From positions 1 through 50,987 of the forward strand of contig CALFZO010000131.1 of assembly GCA_937952305.1 (NCBI GenBank): 50,987 nt of DNA. The letters run 5' to 3'. This document shows, in pieces, positions 43,900 through 50,959 of this stretch; the first letter of the stretch is position 1; the number at the start of each line of letters is the position of its first letter. Below the pieces are notes generated by a model. That model worked only from the letters and a program-made list of their open reading frames with translations. It did not search any database and was not told the DNA's origin. A program made the translations under genes and the position numbers. Origin of the DNA: an uncultured Anaerolineales bacterium. GTDB taxonomy: Bacteria; Chloroflexota; Anaerolineae; Anaerolineales; UBA6663.

Positions 43900-44013
43900 C
43901 GCAGCGGCCAGACCGACAGCCGCCGGCCGCGCCCCGCGCACCCGACCCGGTTGGCGCCGGTCCGGCGAATTGCTCAAACGCCCGTGCTCACTGCAATCTC
44001 TCCAGGAGGGACT

Positions 44014-46245
44014 ATGGAGTCTCCGACTCCGGTGGCGATTGGCGTCCTCACCAGCGGCGGTGACGCGCCCGGCATGAACGCCGCCGTCCGCGCCGTCGCC
44101 CGAGCCGCGCTGAATCGCGGCGCCCGCGTCTTCGCCATTGCCGAAGGCTACCAAGGCATGGTCGAGGGCGGCGACCGCATCCGGCCGCTGACGTGGGACG
44201 CCGTCGGCGGGATCATGCAGCGCGGCGGGACCGTCATCGGCACGGCCCGCAGCGCGGCCTTTCGCACGCGGGAGGGCCGGCTGCAGGCGGCCGAAAACCT
44301 CCTGGCGCGCGGCATCGACCGGCTGGTGGTGATCGGCGGCGACGGCAGCCTGACCGGCGCGGACCTCTTCCGGCGCGAGTGGCCGGGCCTGCTGGAAGAG
44401 CTCGTGGCGGCCGGCCGCGTGTCGGCGGCGGCGGCCGCGCAGTCGCCGCGTCTGCGCCTGGCGGGCGTGGTCGGCTCCATCGACAATGACTTCTGCGGCA
44501 CCGATATGACCATCGGTGCCGACACAGCCCTGCACCGGATCACGGAGGCGATGGATGCGCTGGCCAGCACGGCCGCCAGCCACCAGCGCGCCTTCGTCGT
44601 CGAGGTGATGGGCCGCCACTGCGGCTATCTGGCGCTGATGGGCGCCATCGCCGGCGGCGCGGACTGGGTGCTGATCCCGGAGCTGCCGCCCGAGCCGGGC
44701 TGGGAGGCGCAGATGTGCGCGCTGTTGCGCGCCGGCCGGGCGGCCGGACGCCGGGACAGCATTGTGGTGGTGGCCGAGGGCGCGTGCGACCGGGCCGGCC
44801 AGCCGATCACCAGCGACGCCATCAAACGGGTGCTGGAGGAACAGCTGGGCGAGGATGTGCGCGTGACGATCCTGGGCCACGTCCAGCGCGGCGGCGCGCC
44901 CAGCGCTTTCGACCGTTGGATGAGCACGCTGGTGGGGTACGCGGCCGTCGATGAACTGCTGACGGCCGCGCCCGAGGGCGAGCCGCAGCTGATCGGCATC
45001 CGCAACAACCGCCTGACGCGCGCGCCGTTGCTGCAGTGTGTCGAGGACACGCGTTCGGTCCCGGCCGCCATCGCCGCCGGCGATTACGGGCGCGCGCTGG
45101 CCCTGCGCGGCCGCAGTTTTGGCGAGATGGAGCGGACGTTCCAGGCGATGGCGCGCGCCTTGCCCGGCGTCACCCCTCAGCAGCGGCGGCGGATCGCGGT
45201 GCTGCACGCCGGCGGGCCGGCGCCGGGCATGAACACGGCCGTGCGCGCGGCCGTGCGCCTGGGCCTGTACCACGGGCACGCCATGAGCGTGGTCCGCAAC
45301 GGCTTCGATGGCCTGATCGCCGGGCAGGTGGAGGACTTCCAGTGGGGCAGCGTGGACGGGTGGGGGCCTCTGGGCGGCGCCTTCCTGGGCACCAGCCGCA
45401 CCGTGCCCGATGACGCCCAGATGGCCGCCATCGCCGAGACGCTGACCCGGCATCAGCTCGAGGCCCTGCTCATCATCGGGGGCTGGTCTGGCTATGCCGC
45501 CGCCTACCGGTTGTGGCAGGCCGCCGACCGGTATCCGGCGCTGCGGGTGCCCGTCATCTGCCTGCCCGCCTCCATCAACAACAACCTGCCCGGCTCAGAG
45601 CTGAGCCTGGGCGCGGACACGGCGCTCAACACGATTGTGGCCGCGCTGGACCGGATCAAGCAGTCGGCGGTGGCCGTGCGGCGCTGTTTTGTGGTGGAGG
45701 TGATGGGCCGCTACTGCGGCTATCTGGCGCTGCTCAGCGGGTTGGCGTCCGGCGCCGAGCGCGTCTTTCTGCACGAAACCGGCGTCACCCTGCGCGCACT
45801 GCAGGCCGAGGTGGAGACGATGACGGCGCGCTTTGCGGCCGGCCAGCGGCTGAGTCTGGTCATCCGCAATGAGAACGCCAACCCGCTCTACACGACCAGC
45901 TTCCTGTGCGCGCTGCTGGAGGAGGAGGGCGGGGGCGCTTTCGACGTGCGCCCGGCCGTGCTCGGCCACGTGCAGCAGGGCGGCAACCCCACGCCCTTCG
46001 ACCGCATCCAGGCCACGCGCCTGGCCGCGCGCTGTCTGGAGTATCTCGACCAGGCCCTGGCGGAGGGCCGCTCCCCGGCGGGCTTCATCGGCTATCGCCG
46101 GGGCCAGGTGGAGATCCGCGATCTGGCCGAGTTCGCGAGCCTCGGCGACGCCGAATGGCAGCGGCCGACCGAGCAGTGGTGGCTGGAGCTGCAGCCCATC
46201 GCGGCGGCGCTGGCGCAGCCGCCGGCCGGCCGTCCGCCCGCCTAA
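44014..46245 (+). CDS. pfkA: Tandem (double-length) 6-phosphofructokinase
   Basis: This 743-residue protein is two PFK domains in one chain, an architecture best known from eukaryotic PFK. The N-half has TSGGDAPGMNAAVRA, GGDGSLTGAD (Gly at the position marking ATP use), catalytic SIDNDFCGTDMTIG (Asp157, Asp159) and EVMGRHCGYLAL. The C-half has HAGGPAPGMNTAVRA, GGWSGYAAA instead of GGDGS, and ASINNNLPGSELSLG with Asn522-524 replacing the catalytic Asp. So the N-half is catalytic and the C-half probably regulatory. It phosphorylates fructose 6-phosphate. ATG 44014 follows AGGAGGG; the frame is open upstream but reads as nonsense. Confidence 0.95.
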   Translation: MESPTPVAIGVLTSGGDAPGMNAAVRAVARAALNRGARVFAIAEGYQGMVEGGDRIRPLTWDAVGGIMQRGGTVIGTARSAAFRTREGRLQAAENLLARGIDRLVVIGGDGSLTGADLFRREWPGLLEELVAAGRVSAAAAAQSPRLRLAGVVGSIDNDFCGTDMTIGADTALHRITEAMDALASTAASHQRAFVVEVMGRHCGYLALMGAIAGGADWVLIPELPPEPGWEAQMCALLRAGRAAGRRDSIVVVAEGACDRAGQPITSDAIKRVLEEQLGEDVRVTILGHVQRGGAPSAFDRWMSTLVGYAAVDELLTAAPEGEPQLIGIRNNRLTRAPLLQCVEDTRSVPAAIAAGDYGRALALRGRSFGEMERTFQAMARALPGVTPQQRRRIAVLHAGGPAPGMNTAVRAAVRLGLYHGHAMSVVRNGFDGLIAGQVEDFQWGSVDGWGPLGGAFLGTSRTVPDDAQMAAIAETLTRHQLEALLIIGGWSGYAAAYRLWQAADRYPALRVPVICLPASINNNLPGSELSLGADTALNTIVAALDRIKQSAVAVRRCFVVEVMGRYCGYLALLSGLASGAERVFLHETGVTLRALQAEVETMTARFAAGQRLSLVIRNENANPLYTTSFLCALLEEEGGGAFDVRPAVLGHVQQGGNPTPFDRIQATRLAARCLEYLDQALAEGRSPAGFIGYRRGQVEIRDLAEFASLGDAEWQRPTEQWWLELQPIAAALAQPPAGRPPA

Positions 46246-46247
46246 GA

Positions 46248-46276
46248 TTGCCAGCCCGCGGTGAGGGTGTTAAGAT
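46248..46276 (+). promoter_or_regulatory. Promoter for the small Cys-rich gene
   Basis: TTGCCA (46248-46253; five of six matches), a 17-bp spacer and TAAGAT (46271-46276), immediately after the pfk stop. The start would lie about 58 nt before ATG 46341. Confidence 0.6.
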
Positions 46277-46340
46277 TACGGCTGTCCCGCCGCCCTATCG
46301 GCGCCGCCGTCACCAGCCGGCGCCTGACCAAGTGAAGACT

Positions 46341-46568
46341 ATGCCAACCGTTCAAGAGCTATCTGCCGCCCTGATTCAATTGAAGGCCAACGACCGCGTC
46401 TCCCTGATCCGTATCCTCGTGCCGGCCGACGCCTGCCCGGTCTGCCATTCGCTGGAGGGCGCTTATTCGAAAGCGTCCGTCCCGGCGCTGCCCCCGGAGA
46501 GCTGCTCGTGCCCGTTCGGCCGCAGCCTTGCCAGCTATGCGCCCGTGCTGACCGAGATCTACCCCTAA
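46341..46568 (+). CDS. Small Cys-containing protein of unknown function
   Basis: This 75-residue protein starts MPTVQELSAALIQLKANDR. It has CPVCHSLEG (CxxC at about 32-35) and SCSCPFG (two Cys near 55-57), four Cys in all, which fits a small zinc-binding fold. The ending YAPVLTEIYP is hydrophobic. A near-consensus promoter precedes it and a strong terminator follows, so it is a single-gene unit. I do not recognise a family and infer no function. No signal peptide. Base composition matches the neighbours. Confidence 0.72.
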   Translation: MPTVQELSAALIQLKANDRVSLIRILVPADACPVCHSLEGAYSKASVPALPPESCSCPFGRSLASYAPVLTEIYP

Positions 46569-46600
46569 GACCGCCGGCAGCTGCCACGCTGAGAAAGACA

Positions 46601-46631
46601 AGCGGCGACCGTAAGGTCGCCGCTGTTTGTT
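46601..46631. terminator. Terminator between small Cys gene and cca
   Basis: AGCGGCGACC (46601-46610) and GGTCGCCGCT (46615-46624) form a perfect 10-bp stem with a GTAA loop, followed by GTTTGTTG. On the minus strand it is followed by TTGTCTTTCT, so it can serve both converging transcripts. Confidence 0.9.
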
Positions 46632-46636
46632 GCCGA

Positions 46637-48322
46637 TCAAGCCCGCGCCGGCCCGTTCCCGCCCGGGCCGTCCAGCAGGCGGCGCGCGTACGCCAACGCC
46701 GCGGCGCGGTCGGTCACCTCGCCCGTGGCCTGCGCCTCGCGCACGGCTTCCAGCAGCCGGCCCAGCAGGGGTCCCGGCGCCAAACCCAACTCCTGGATCA
46801 GGTCGTTGCCCGAGATCAGGGCCGGCGGCGCAACGCGTTGCTCGCGCTGCTCGAAGTAGGCCTCCAGCAGCTGGAAGCAGCCGGCGACATGGCCGACCCA
46901 CTCAGCCTGGGGCGGAGGGCCCAGCCCGAACTTGGCCAGGAAGTCGGCCAGGGACAGCAGGACGATGTCCACGCCGGCCGCCCCTACGTCGCGCCAGAAG
47001 CGGTACACGGCGCGGCGGCCGATGGCGCCGACCTGGCCGGCGGCCGCATGGGAGAGTTGGCGCGGCCGCATGTGGTTTTCCACCACGACGCGGACATGGC
47101 GGACCTCGTCGGAGCTGAAACGCAGGCGGGTGAGGACGTGCGCGGCCAGGTCGGCGCCTTCGGTCTCGTGGCTGAAGAAACGGATGCGGCCGTCCGGGTC
47201 GACGCTGCGGGTCTGCGGTTTGGCGGCGTCATGCAGCAGCGCGGCCAGGAACAACAGCCAGCGCGTCGGGCGGTCGCTGCTCAGAGGGGCGCGCAGGTGC
47301 GCGCTGATCGGCTGGCGGTAGCGGCCCAGCCGGACGGTGGCCAGGCCCAGCGTCAGGTCCGAGGCGGCGTCCACGTCGTGGACCGGGCCGAGCACGGTCA
47401 CCAGGTCCGCCAGCCGCGACAACGTGGCCAGGGTGTGCTCCCACACATCCAGCGTGTGCGGCGGCGATTGTTCCACGCCCTTGAGCGCGGCCAACTCCGA
47501 AATGATCTGGGCCAGCACGCCCGTGACTTCCAGCACCCGCACGGCGGCCTCCGGGCGCGGGCCGCCCAGACAGCGGATGAACTCGTCGCGCTGGCGTTCG
47601 GCCGAGACGCGGCCCAGGTCGGAGGCGCCGGCTTTCACGGCCGCGCGCGTCGCGGCGTCAAGCCGGAAGCCCAGCTGGGCGGCCAGCCGCACGGCGCGGA
47701 TGGCGCGCACCGGATCATCGGCGATGGCGTTTGGCGCGCACAGGCGGATGACCTTGGCGCGCAGGTCGGCGGCGCCGCGCAAGGGATCGATGACCACGTC
47801 CGGTTGATCCAGCGGCACGGCCAGGGCGTTCAGGGCGAAGTCGCGGCCGGCCAGGTCGGCGTACAAGTCGGGGCCGCGCAAGCTGGCGAAGTCCAGCGTC
47901 AGGGCGGCCTCGGTCTCGTCCGCGGCGGGCACCACCACGCGGCCGACGCCGCGCTCGGCGTCCAGCGGGTAGAAGGCGGCGCCCAGCGCGTCAGCCGCCC
48001 GCCGGGCGATGGCGAGGCCGTCGCCGTCCACGGCGAAGTCGAGATCATGCACACGGCGCTGGAGCATCAGGTCGCGCACGGGGCCGCCCACCAGCCAGAC
48101 ACGGGCCGGGTCAGGGACGGCCTGGCGGACCGCGCCGACGGCGTCCGGCAGAGGATAGTTGAATGGTTCGGGGACGAAGGCCAAGACCGGGCTGTCTTTG
48201 GGGCGGGCGAGCTGGCCGGCGGCGCGCGCTTCGGCCTCCGTCATCCCGGCGCCGACCACTTGAGCGCGGCTGATAGCCACCCAGCGGCCGGCGTAAGGCA
48301 GCAGGTGTTGGGGGATGGGCAT
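46637..48322 (-). CDS. cca: CCA tRNA nucleotidyltransferase / poly(A) polymerase family with HD domain
   Basis: This 561-residue protein has an N-terminal extension of about 65 residues (YAGRWVAISRAQVVGAGMTEAEARA) resembling a DUF5678-type domain. The class II nucleotidyltransferase head follows: WLVGGPVRDLML and the metal-binding HDLDFAVDGDG. Then come RNA-binding helices (RDFALNALAVPL, DPVRAIRAVRLAAQLGF) and an HD domain (WLLFLAALLHDAAKP, with HVRVVVENHMRP). It adds CCA to tRNA 3' ends, needed for tRNA-Asp here, or A tails. It lies 12 bp after the tk-hpt fusion gene on the same strand. The extra N-terminal domain is unusual; its role is unknown. Confidence 0.93.
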   Translation of the reverse strand: MPIPQHLLPYAGRWVAISRAQVVGAGMTEAEARAAGQLARPKDSPVLAFVPEPFNYPLPDAVGAVRQAVPDPARVWLVGGPVRDLMLQRRVHDLDFAVDGDGLAIARRAADALGAAFYPLDAERGVGRVVVPAADETEAALTLDFASLRGPDLYADLAGRDFALNALAVPLDQPDVVIDPLRGAADLRAKVIRLCAPNAIADDPVRAIRAVRLAAQLGFRLDAATRAAVKAGASDLGRVSAERQRDEFIRCLGGPRPEAAVRVLEVTGVLAQIISELAALKGVEQSPPHTLDVWEHTLATLSRLADLVTVLGPVHDVDAASDLTLGLATVRLGRYRQPISAHLRAPLSSDRPTRWLLFLAALLHDAAKPQTRSVDPDGRIRFFSHETEGADLAAHVLTRLRFSSDEVRHVRVVVENHMRPRQLSHAAAGQVGAIGRRAVYRFWRDVGAAGVDIVLLSLADFLAKFGLGPPPQAEWVGHVAGCFQLLEAYFEQREQRVAPPALISGNDLIQELGLAPGPLLGRLLEAVREAQATGEVTDRAAALAYARRLLDGPGGNGPARA

Positions 48323-48334
48323 GGCGAGCCGGCG

Positions 48335-49495
48335 TCAGTGCGTGAGGGTGAAGCCGTCCTTGACGATGCCGATGTAGGGCAGGTGGCGGTAGAACTCGTC
48401 CACGTCCAGGCCATAGCCGACGACGAAGTGGTTGGGGATGGTGAAACCGACGTAGTCGATGGGGACCTGGACCTCGCGGCGTTCGGCCTTATCCAGCAGG
48501 GCGCAGATCTTGAGCGAGGCCGGGTGGCGCGTCGCCAGCAGATCCAGCACGGCGGCGATGGTATGGCCGGTGTCGACGATGTCTTCGATGATGACGACGT
48601 GCTTGCCGGCGATGTTCTGGGTGACGTCCAGCGTGATGCGCACCTCGCCCGACGATTTGCGCGCGCCGGGCGCGTAAGACGAGATCGCCATGAAGTCCAG
48701 CGTGTGCAGGGCGGTCAGATGGCGCATCAGGTCGGTCAAGAACAGGACGCCGCCGCGCAGGATGCACAGCAGCAGCAGGTCTTTGCCGGCGTAATCCTGG
48801 CTGAGCTGGGCGGCCAGTTCGCGGATGCGGGCCTGCAGGCGGTCTTCGCCGATGAGGACGCCGGCCAGCATGTCTGGGTAGCCGGGCGGCGGCGGCTGGA
48901 TGGTGGGGCTGGCGGGCGGCGCGGCGCGGCGCGGGACGATGTGGTGCTCACGGCAGCGCGCCTCGTACAACTCGCTGGCGCCGACGGCGACGACCGGGTC
49001 GTCGTACTGGGCCGGCTCGCCGTTGATCAGGCGTTGGGTGCGCGAAGCTTCGCCGCCGCACACCGCGCAGATGGCGTGCAGCTTGTCCACGTGTTCAGCC
49101 AGCGAGAACAGCTGCGGCATGGCGCCGAACGGCTCGCCGCGGAAATCCTGGTCCAGCCCGGCCACGATGACGCGCAGGCCGCGCGCCGCCAGGGCGCGGG
49201 CCACGTCCACGACGGCGGGCTCAAAGAACTGCGCCTCGTCCAGGGCCACCACCGTGGTCTCCGGCCGCACCGCGGTCAGAATGTCGCTGACCCGGACGAC
49301 CGGCGTCGCCTCGAACTCGCTGCCCGAATGGGATTTGACCTTTTCGGCGGCATAGCGGTTGTCGATGGCCGGCTTGAAGACCTGGACGTTCTGCCGCGCG
49401 ATGCGCGCGCGGCGCAGGCGCCGGATCAACTCCTCGGTCTTGCCGCTGAACATGGAGCCAGTGACGATTTCAATTGAGCCTAGCGAATGCTTCAT
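48335..49495 (-). CDS. tdk-hpt: Thymidine kinase - hypoxanthine phosphoribosyltransferase fusion
   Basis: This 386-residue chain has two salvage enzymes. Residues 1-190 are type II thymidine kinase: P-loop VTGSMFSGKTEELI, DEAQFF, DQDFRGEPFG, and zinc-ribbon CAVCGGEASRTQR with a later C-x-x-HH. A Pro-rich linker (PPASPTIQPPPPGYPDM) leads to HPRT at about 210-386: LCILRGGVLFLTDL, SSYAPGARKSSGEV, PRPP loop VVIIEDIVDTGHT and VDYVGFTIPNHFVVGYG. Pyrimidine and purine salvage are thus physically joined. The frame is open across the junction with no sign of frameshift. A TACAAT -10 lies only 7 nt before the ATG, so the mRNA may be leaderless. Confidence 0.94.
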   Translation of the reverse strand: MKHSLGSIEIVTGSMFSGKTEELIRRLRRARIARQNVQVFKPAIDNRYAAEKVKSHSGSEFEATPVVRVSDILTAVRPETTVVALDEAQFFEPAVVDVARALAARGLRVIVAGLDQDFRGEPFGAMPQLFSLAEHVDKLHAICAVCGGEASRTQRLINGEPAQYDDPVVAVGASELYEARCREHHIVPRRAAPPASPTIQPPPPGYPDMLAGVLIGEDRLQARIRELAAQLSQDYAGKDLLLLCILRGGVLFLTDLMRHLTALHTLDFMAISSYAPGARKSSGEVRITLDVTQNIAGKHVVIIEDIVDTGHTIAAVLDLLATRHPASLKICALLDKAERREVQVPIDYVGFTIPNHFVVGYGLDVDEFYRHLPYIGIVKDGFTLTH

Positions 49496-49502
49496 GGCGT
49501 CT

Positions 49503-49508
49503 ATTGTA
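49503..49508 (-). promoter_or_regulatory. Candidate -10 for tk-hpt
   Basis: TACAAT on the minus strand, seven bases before the ATG at 49495; no good -35 is visible. Transcription would start at or next to the start codon. Confidence 0.4.
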
Positions 49509-49534
49509 CTTTATCCCGTCCGGGCGGCGGGCGC

Positions 49535-49566
49535 AAAAAGAGGCTCTGCGGGCAGCCGCAGAGCCT
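49535..49566 (-). terminator. Intrinsic terminator of the rplU-rpmA-rpmE operon
   Basis: AGGCTCTGCGG (49541-49551) pairs perfectly over 11 bp with CCGCAGAGCCT (49556-49566), and the minus strand continues CTTTTTG. It lies 28 bp past the rpmE stop. Confidence 0.93.
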
Positions 49567-49594
49567 CGGGTGGGCGCAGAAACGGAGTCGGGCG

Positions 49595-50071
49595 TCAGGC
49601 CGCGACTTCGGGCTCGCCGCCTTCTTCCTTCAGGAAGCCGCGCGCGCGCAGGCGTTTCTTGATGTCGATCAGGTTCTTGCGGCCCAGGCCCTCGACTGCC
49701 AGCAGGGCCTCGTCGCCGCCCTCGAGCTTCTCCACCACCTGGGTAACCGTGGCAAAGCCGGCCTGATCCAGGACGGTTACCAGGCGTTCTTCCAGGCCCA
49801 GAGAGCTGAGGGACTGGTCCACCGAGACCTTGGCGGCCTCGCGGGCGGCCGCCGCCTGCTGGAACTGCGTGCGGGCCTCGAGCTTCTTGTAGAAACGGTC
49901 CACCTGGCCTTCGGTGTCCACAATGCGCTGCTCGCCGGTGAAGAACGGATGACACTTGGAGCAAACGTCGGTGTGGATGACCTCGCGGGTGGAGCCCGTG
50001 GTCCAGGAGTTGCCGCAGGCACAAACCACCTTGGCGGCGGCAAAGTATTTGGGATGAATCTTTTCGCGCAT
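49595..50071 (-). CDS. rpmE: Ribosomal protein L31 with a C-terminal alpha-CTD-like helix-hairpin-helix domain
   Basis: Of 158 residues, 1-70 are a normal zinc-type L31: MREKIHPKYF, C17-x-C19, C37-x-x-C40, HPFFTGEQRIVDTEGQVDRF. After an Ala-rich helix (QQAAAAREAAKV), residues 86-147 form a domain not found in standard L31 of about 70 residues. LGLEERLVTVLDQAGFATV is followed by EGLGRKNLIDIKKRLRARGF. The latter closely follows the RNA polymerase alpha-CTD pattern LGKKSLTEIKDVLASRGL, a DNA-minor-groove and protein contact module. ATG 50071 is used; an upstream ATG (50089) would add MGREVN. L31 is a surface protein bridging ribosomal subunits. Confidence 0.93.
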   Translation of the reverse strand: MREKIHPKYFAAAKVVCACGNSWTTGSTREVIHTDVCSKCHPFFTGEQRIVDTEGQVDRFYKKLEARTQFQQAAAAREAAKVSVDQSLSSLGLEERLVTVLDQAGFATVTQVVEKLEGGDEALLAVEGLGRKNLIDIKKRLRARGFLKEEGGEPEVAA

Positions 50072-50195
50072 GTTGACCTCACGCCCCATGTTGACGCGGT
50101 CTGCCGCGTCGCCATACTGCCCTGTCGATGCCGTGATCTGGGGCCTGACTCACCGCACTCGTGGGGGCAGCCCGATGAAAGAATCTCGCCGGCAC

Positions 50196-50468
50196 TCAGG
50201 CCGCGGTTTCAGCCGCGGCCGGCAGGACGCTGACGCGCTTCTGGCCGCTCGGCAGGGTCTCGTACTTCACCACGCCGTCGGAGACGGCGAAGAGCGTATC
50301 GTCCTTGCCCATCATCACGTTCAGGCCGGGGCGGATCCGGCTGCCGCGCTGGCGGACCAGGATGTTGCCGGAGCGCACCTGTTCGCCGCCGTATTTCTTG
50401 ACGCCCAGGCGCTGGGAATTGCTGTCACGACCGTTGCGGCTGGAGCCGGCACCTTTTTTGTGAGCCAT
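50196..50468 (-). CDS. rpmA: Ribosomal protein L27
   Basis: This 90-residue large-subunit protein near the peptidyl-transferase centre begins MAHKKGAGSSRNGRDSNSQRLGVKKYGG, the hallmark L27 N-terminus, which needs no protease trimming here. GNILVRQRGSRIRPG and a short Ala-rich tail follow. It starts 5 bp after the rplU stop, the standard rplU-rpmA pair. A 124-bp gap, possibly leader for rpmE, separates it from the next gene. Confidence 0.98.
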   Translation of the reverse strand: MAHKKGAGSSRNGRDSNSQRLGVKKYGGEQVRSGNILVRQRGSRIRPGLNVMMGKDDTLFAVSDGVVKYETLPSGQKRVSVLPAAAETAA

Positions 50469-50473
50469 GTGCG

Positions 50474-50788
50474 TTACCCTTCAATTGCTTCGATCTTCAG
50501 GCGCGTGTAGGTCTGGCGGTGGCCGCGGCGCCGGCGCTGGCGCTCCTTGGCCTTATACCGATACGCAAAGACTTTCTCGCCCTTCATCTCGCCCAGGACG
50601 GTGGCCTTGACCTGCGCACCGGCCACGTGGGGGGCGCCGACTTTCACGGTGGCGCCGTCGGAGATGAGCAGCACTTCGCTGAAGGCGTAGCTGCTGCCCG
50701 CGTCGACGTGAAGGCGCTGGACCTCCACCGTCGCGCCTTCTTCGCAGCGGTATTGGTTCCCGCCGCTCTGCACGATCGCGTACTTCAT
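50474..50788 (-). CDS. rplU: Ribosomal protein L21
   Basis: This 104-residue L21 begins MKYAIVQSGGNQYRCEEGATVEVQRL and ends in the basic RNA-binding tail KVFAYRYKAKERQRRRRGHRQTYTRLKIEAI. ATG 50788 is chosen by homology and by a GGAG ribosome site; the frame stays open upstream but reads as Arg/Pro-rich noise. It is the first gene of the leftward ribosomal operon. A full-consensus promoter lies about 140 bp upstream, with a 5'-terminal hairpin in the leader. Confidence 0.97.
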   Translation of the reverse strand: MKYAIVQSGGNQYRCEEGATVEVQRLHVDAGSSYAFSEVLLISDGATVKVGAPHVAGAQVKATVLGEMKGEKVFAYRYKAKERQRRRRGHRQTYTRLKIEAIEG

Positions 50789-50893
50789 AGCTGGTTCTCC
50801 AATCTTCACTTCGCCGCCGCACCCGGACGTTGGCACTGGGGCCAGGCCGGCGGGGAATCTTGGGTCGGCCCTGGTTGGGGCCATCGACATGGC

Positions 50894-50922
50894 GTTGCCT
50901 CGGCAACGGGCACCGAGGCAAC
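50894..50922 (-). promoter_or_regulatory. 5'-terminal hairpin in the rplU leader
   Basis: GTTGCCTCGG (50894-50903) and CCGAGGCAAC (50913-50922) make a perfect 10-bp stem with a 9-nt loop. It begins at about the predicted transcription start (near 50924), more than 100 nt before rplU. It could protect the mRNA 5' end or bind a ribosomal protein for feedback control. Confidence 0.6.
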
Positions 50923-50930
50923 GGAAAGAG

Positions 50931-50959
50931 ATTATAGCCAGTGACGGCGCGTTTGTCAA
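50931..50959 (-). promoter_or_regulatory. Full-consensus sigma70 promoter of the ribosomal operon
   Basis: On the minus strand TTGACA (50954-50959), a 17-bp spacer and TATAAT (50931-50936) match consensus at all twelve positions. The start is predicted near 50924. Confidence 0.95.

Larger units (their letters stand above)
43584..44013. other. Divergent regulatory region between pckG and pfk
   Basis: No convincing gene lies here. It holds -10-like elements facing both ways and an 11-bp direct repeat, ATTACCAGGAG, at 43743-43753 and 43817-43827 (74 bp apart). GGCCG-GCA-CGGCC at about 43774-43786 is a short palindrome. One ATG (43739) with a fair ribosome site opens a frame of Arg/Trp-rich low plausibility that runs into pfk. 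Confidence 0.5.

Noticed and set aside
43739..44077. Plus-strand ORF with a fair AGGAGAG ribosome site in the pckG/pfk spacer
   Set aside because: The product is Arg/Trp/Ser-rich without domain features and runs out of frame into pfk. The ribosome site is probably chance.
46508..49477. A 989-codon open frame on the plus strand across cca and tk-hpt
   Set aside because: It is antisense to two genes with complete, conserved active-site motifs. Its translation is Gln/Gly/Val/Arg-rich with no domain, typical of antisense frames in GC-rich DNA.
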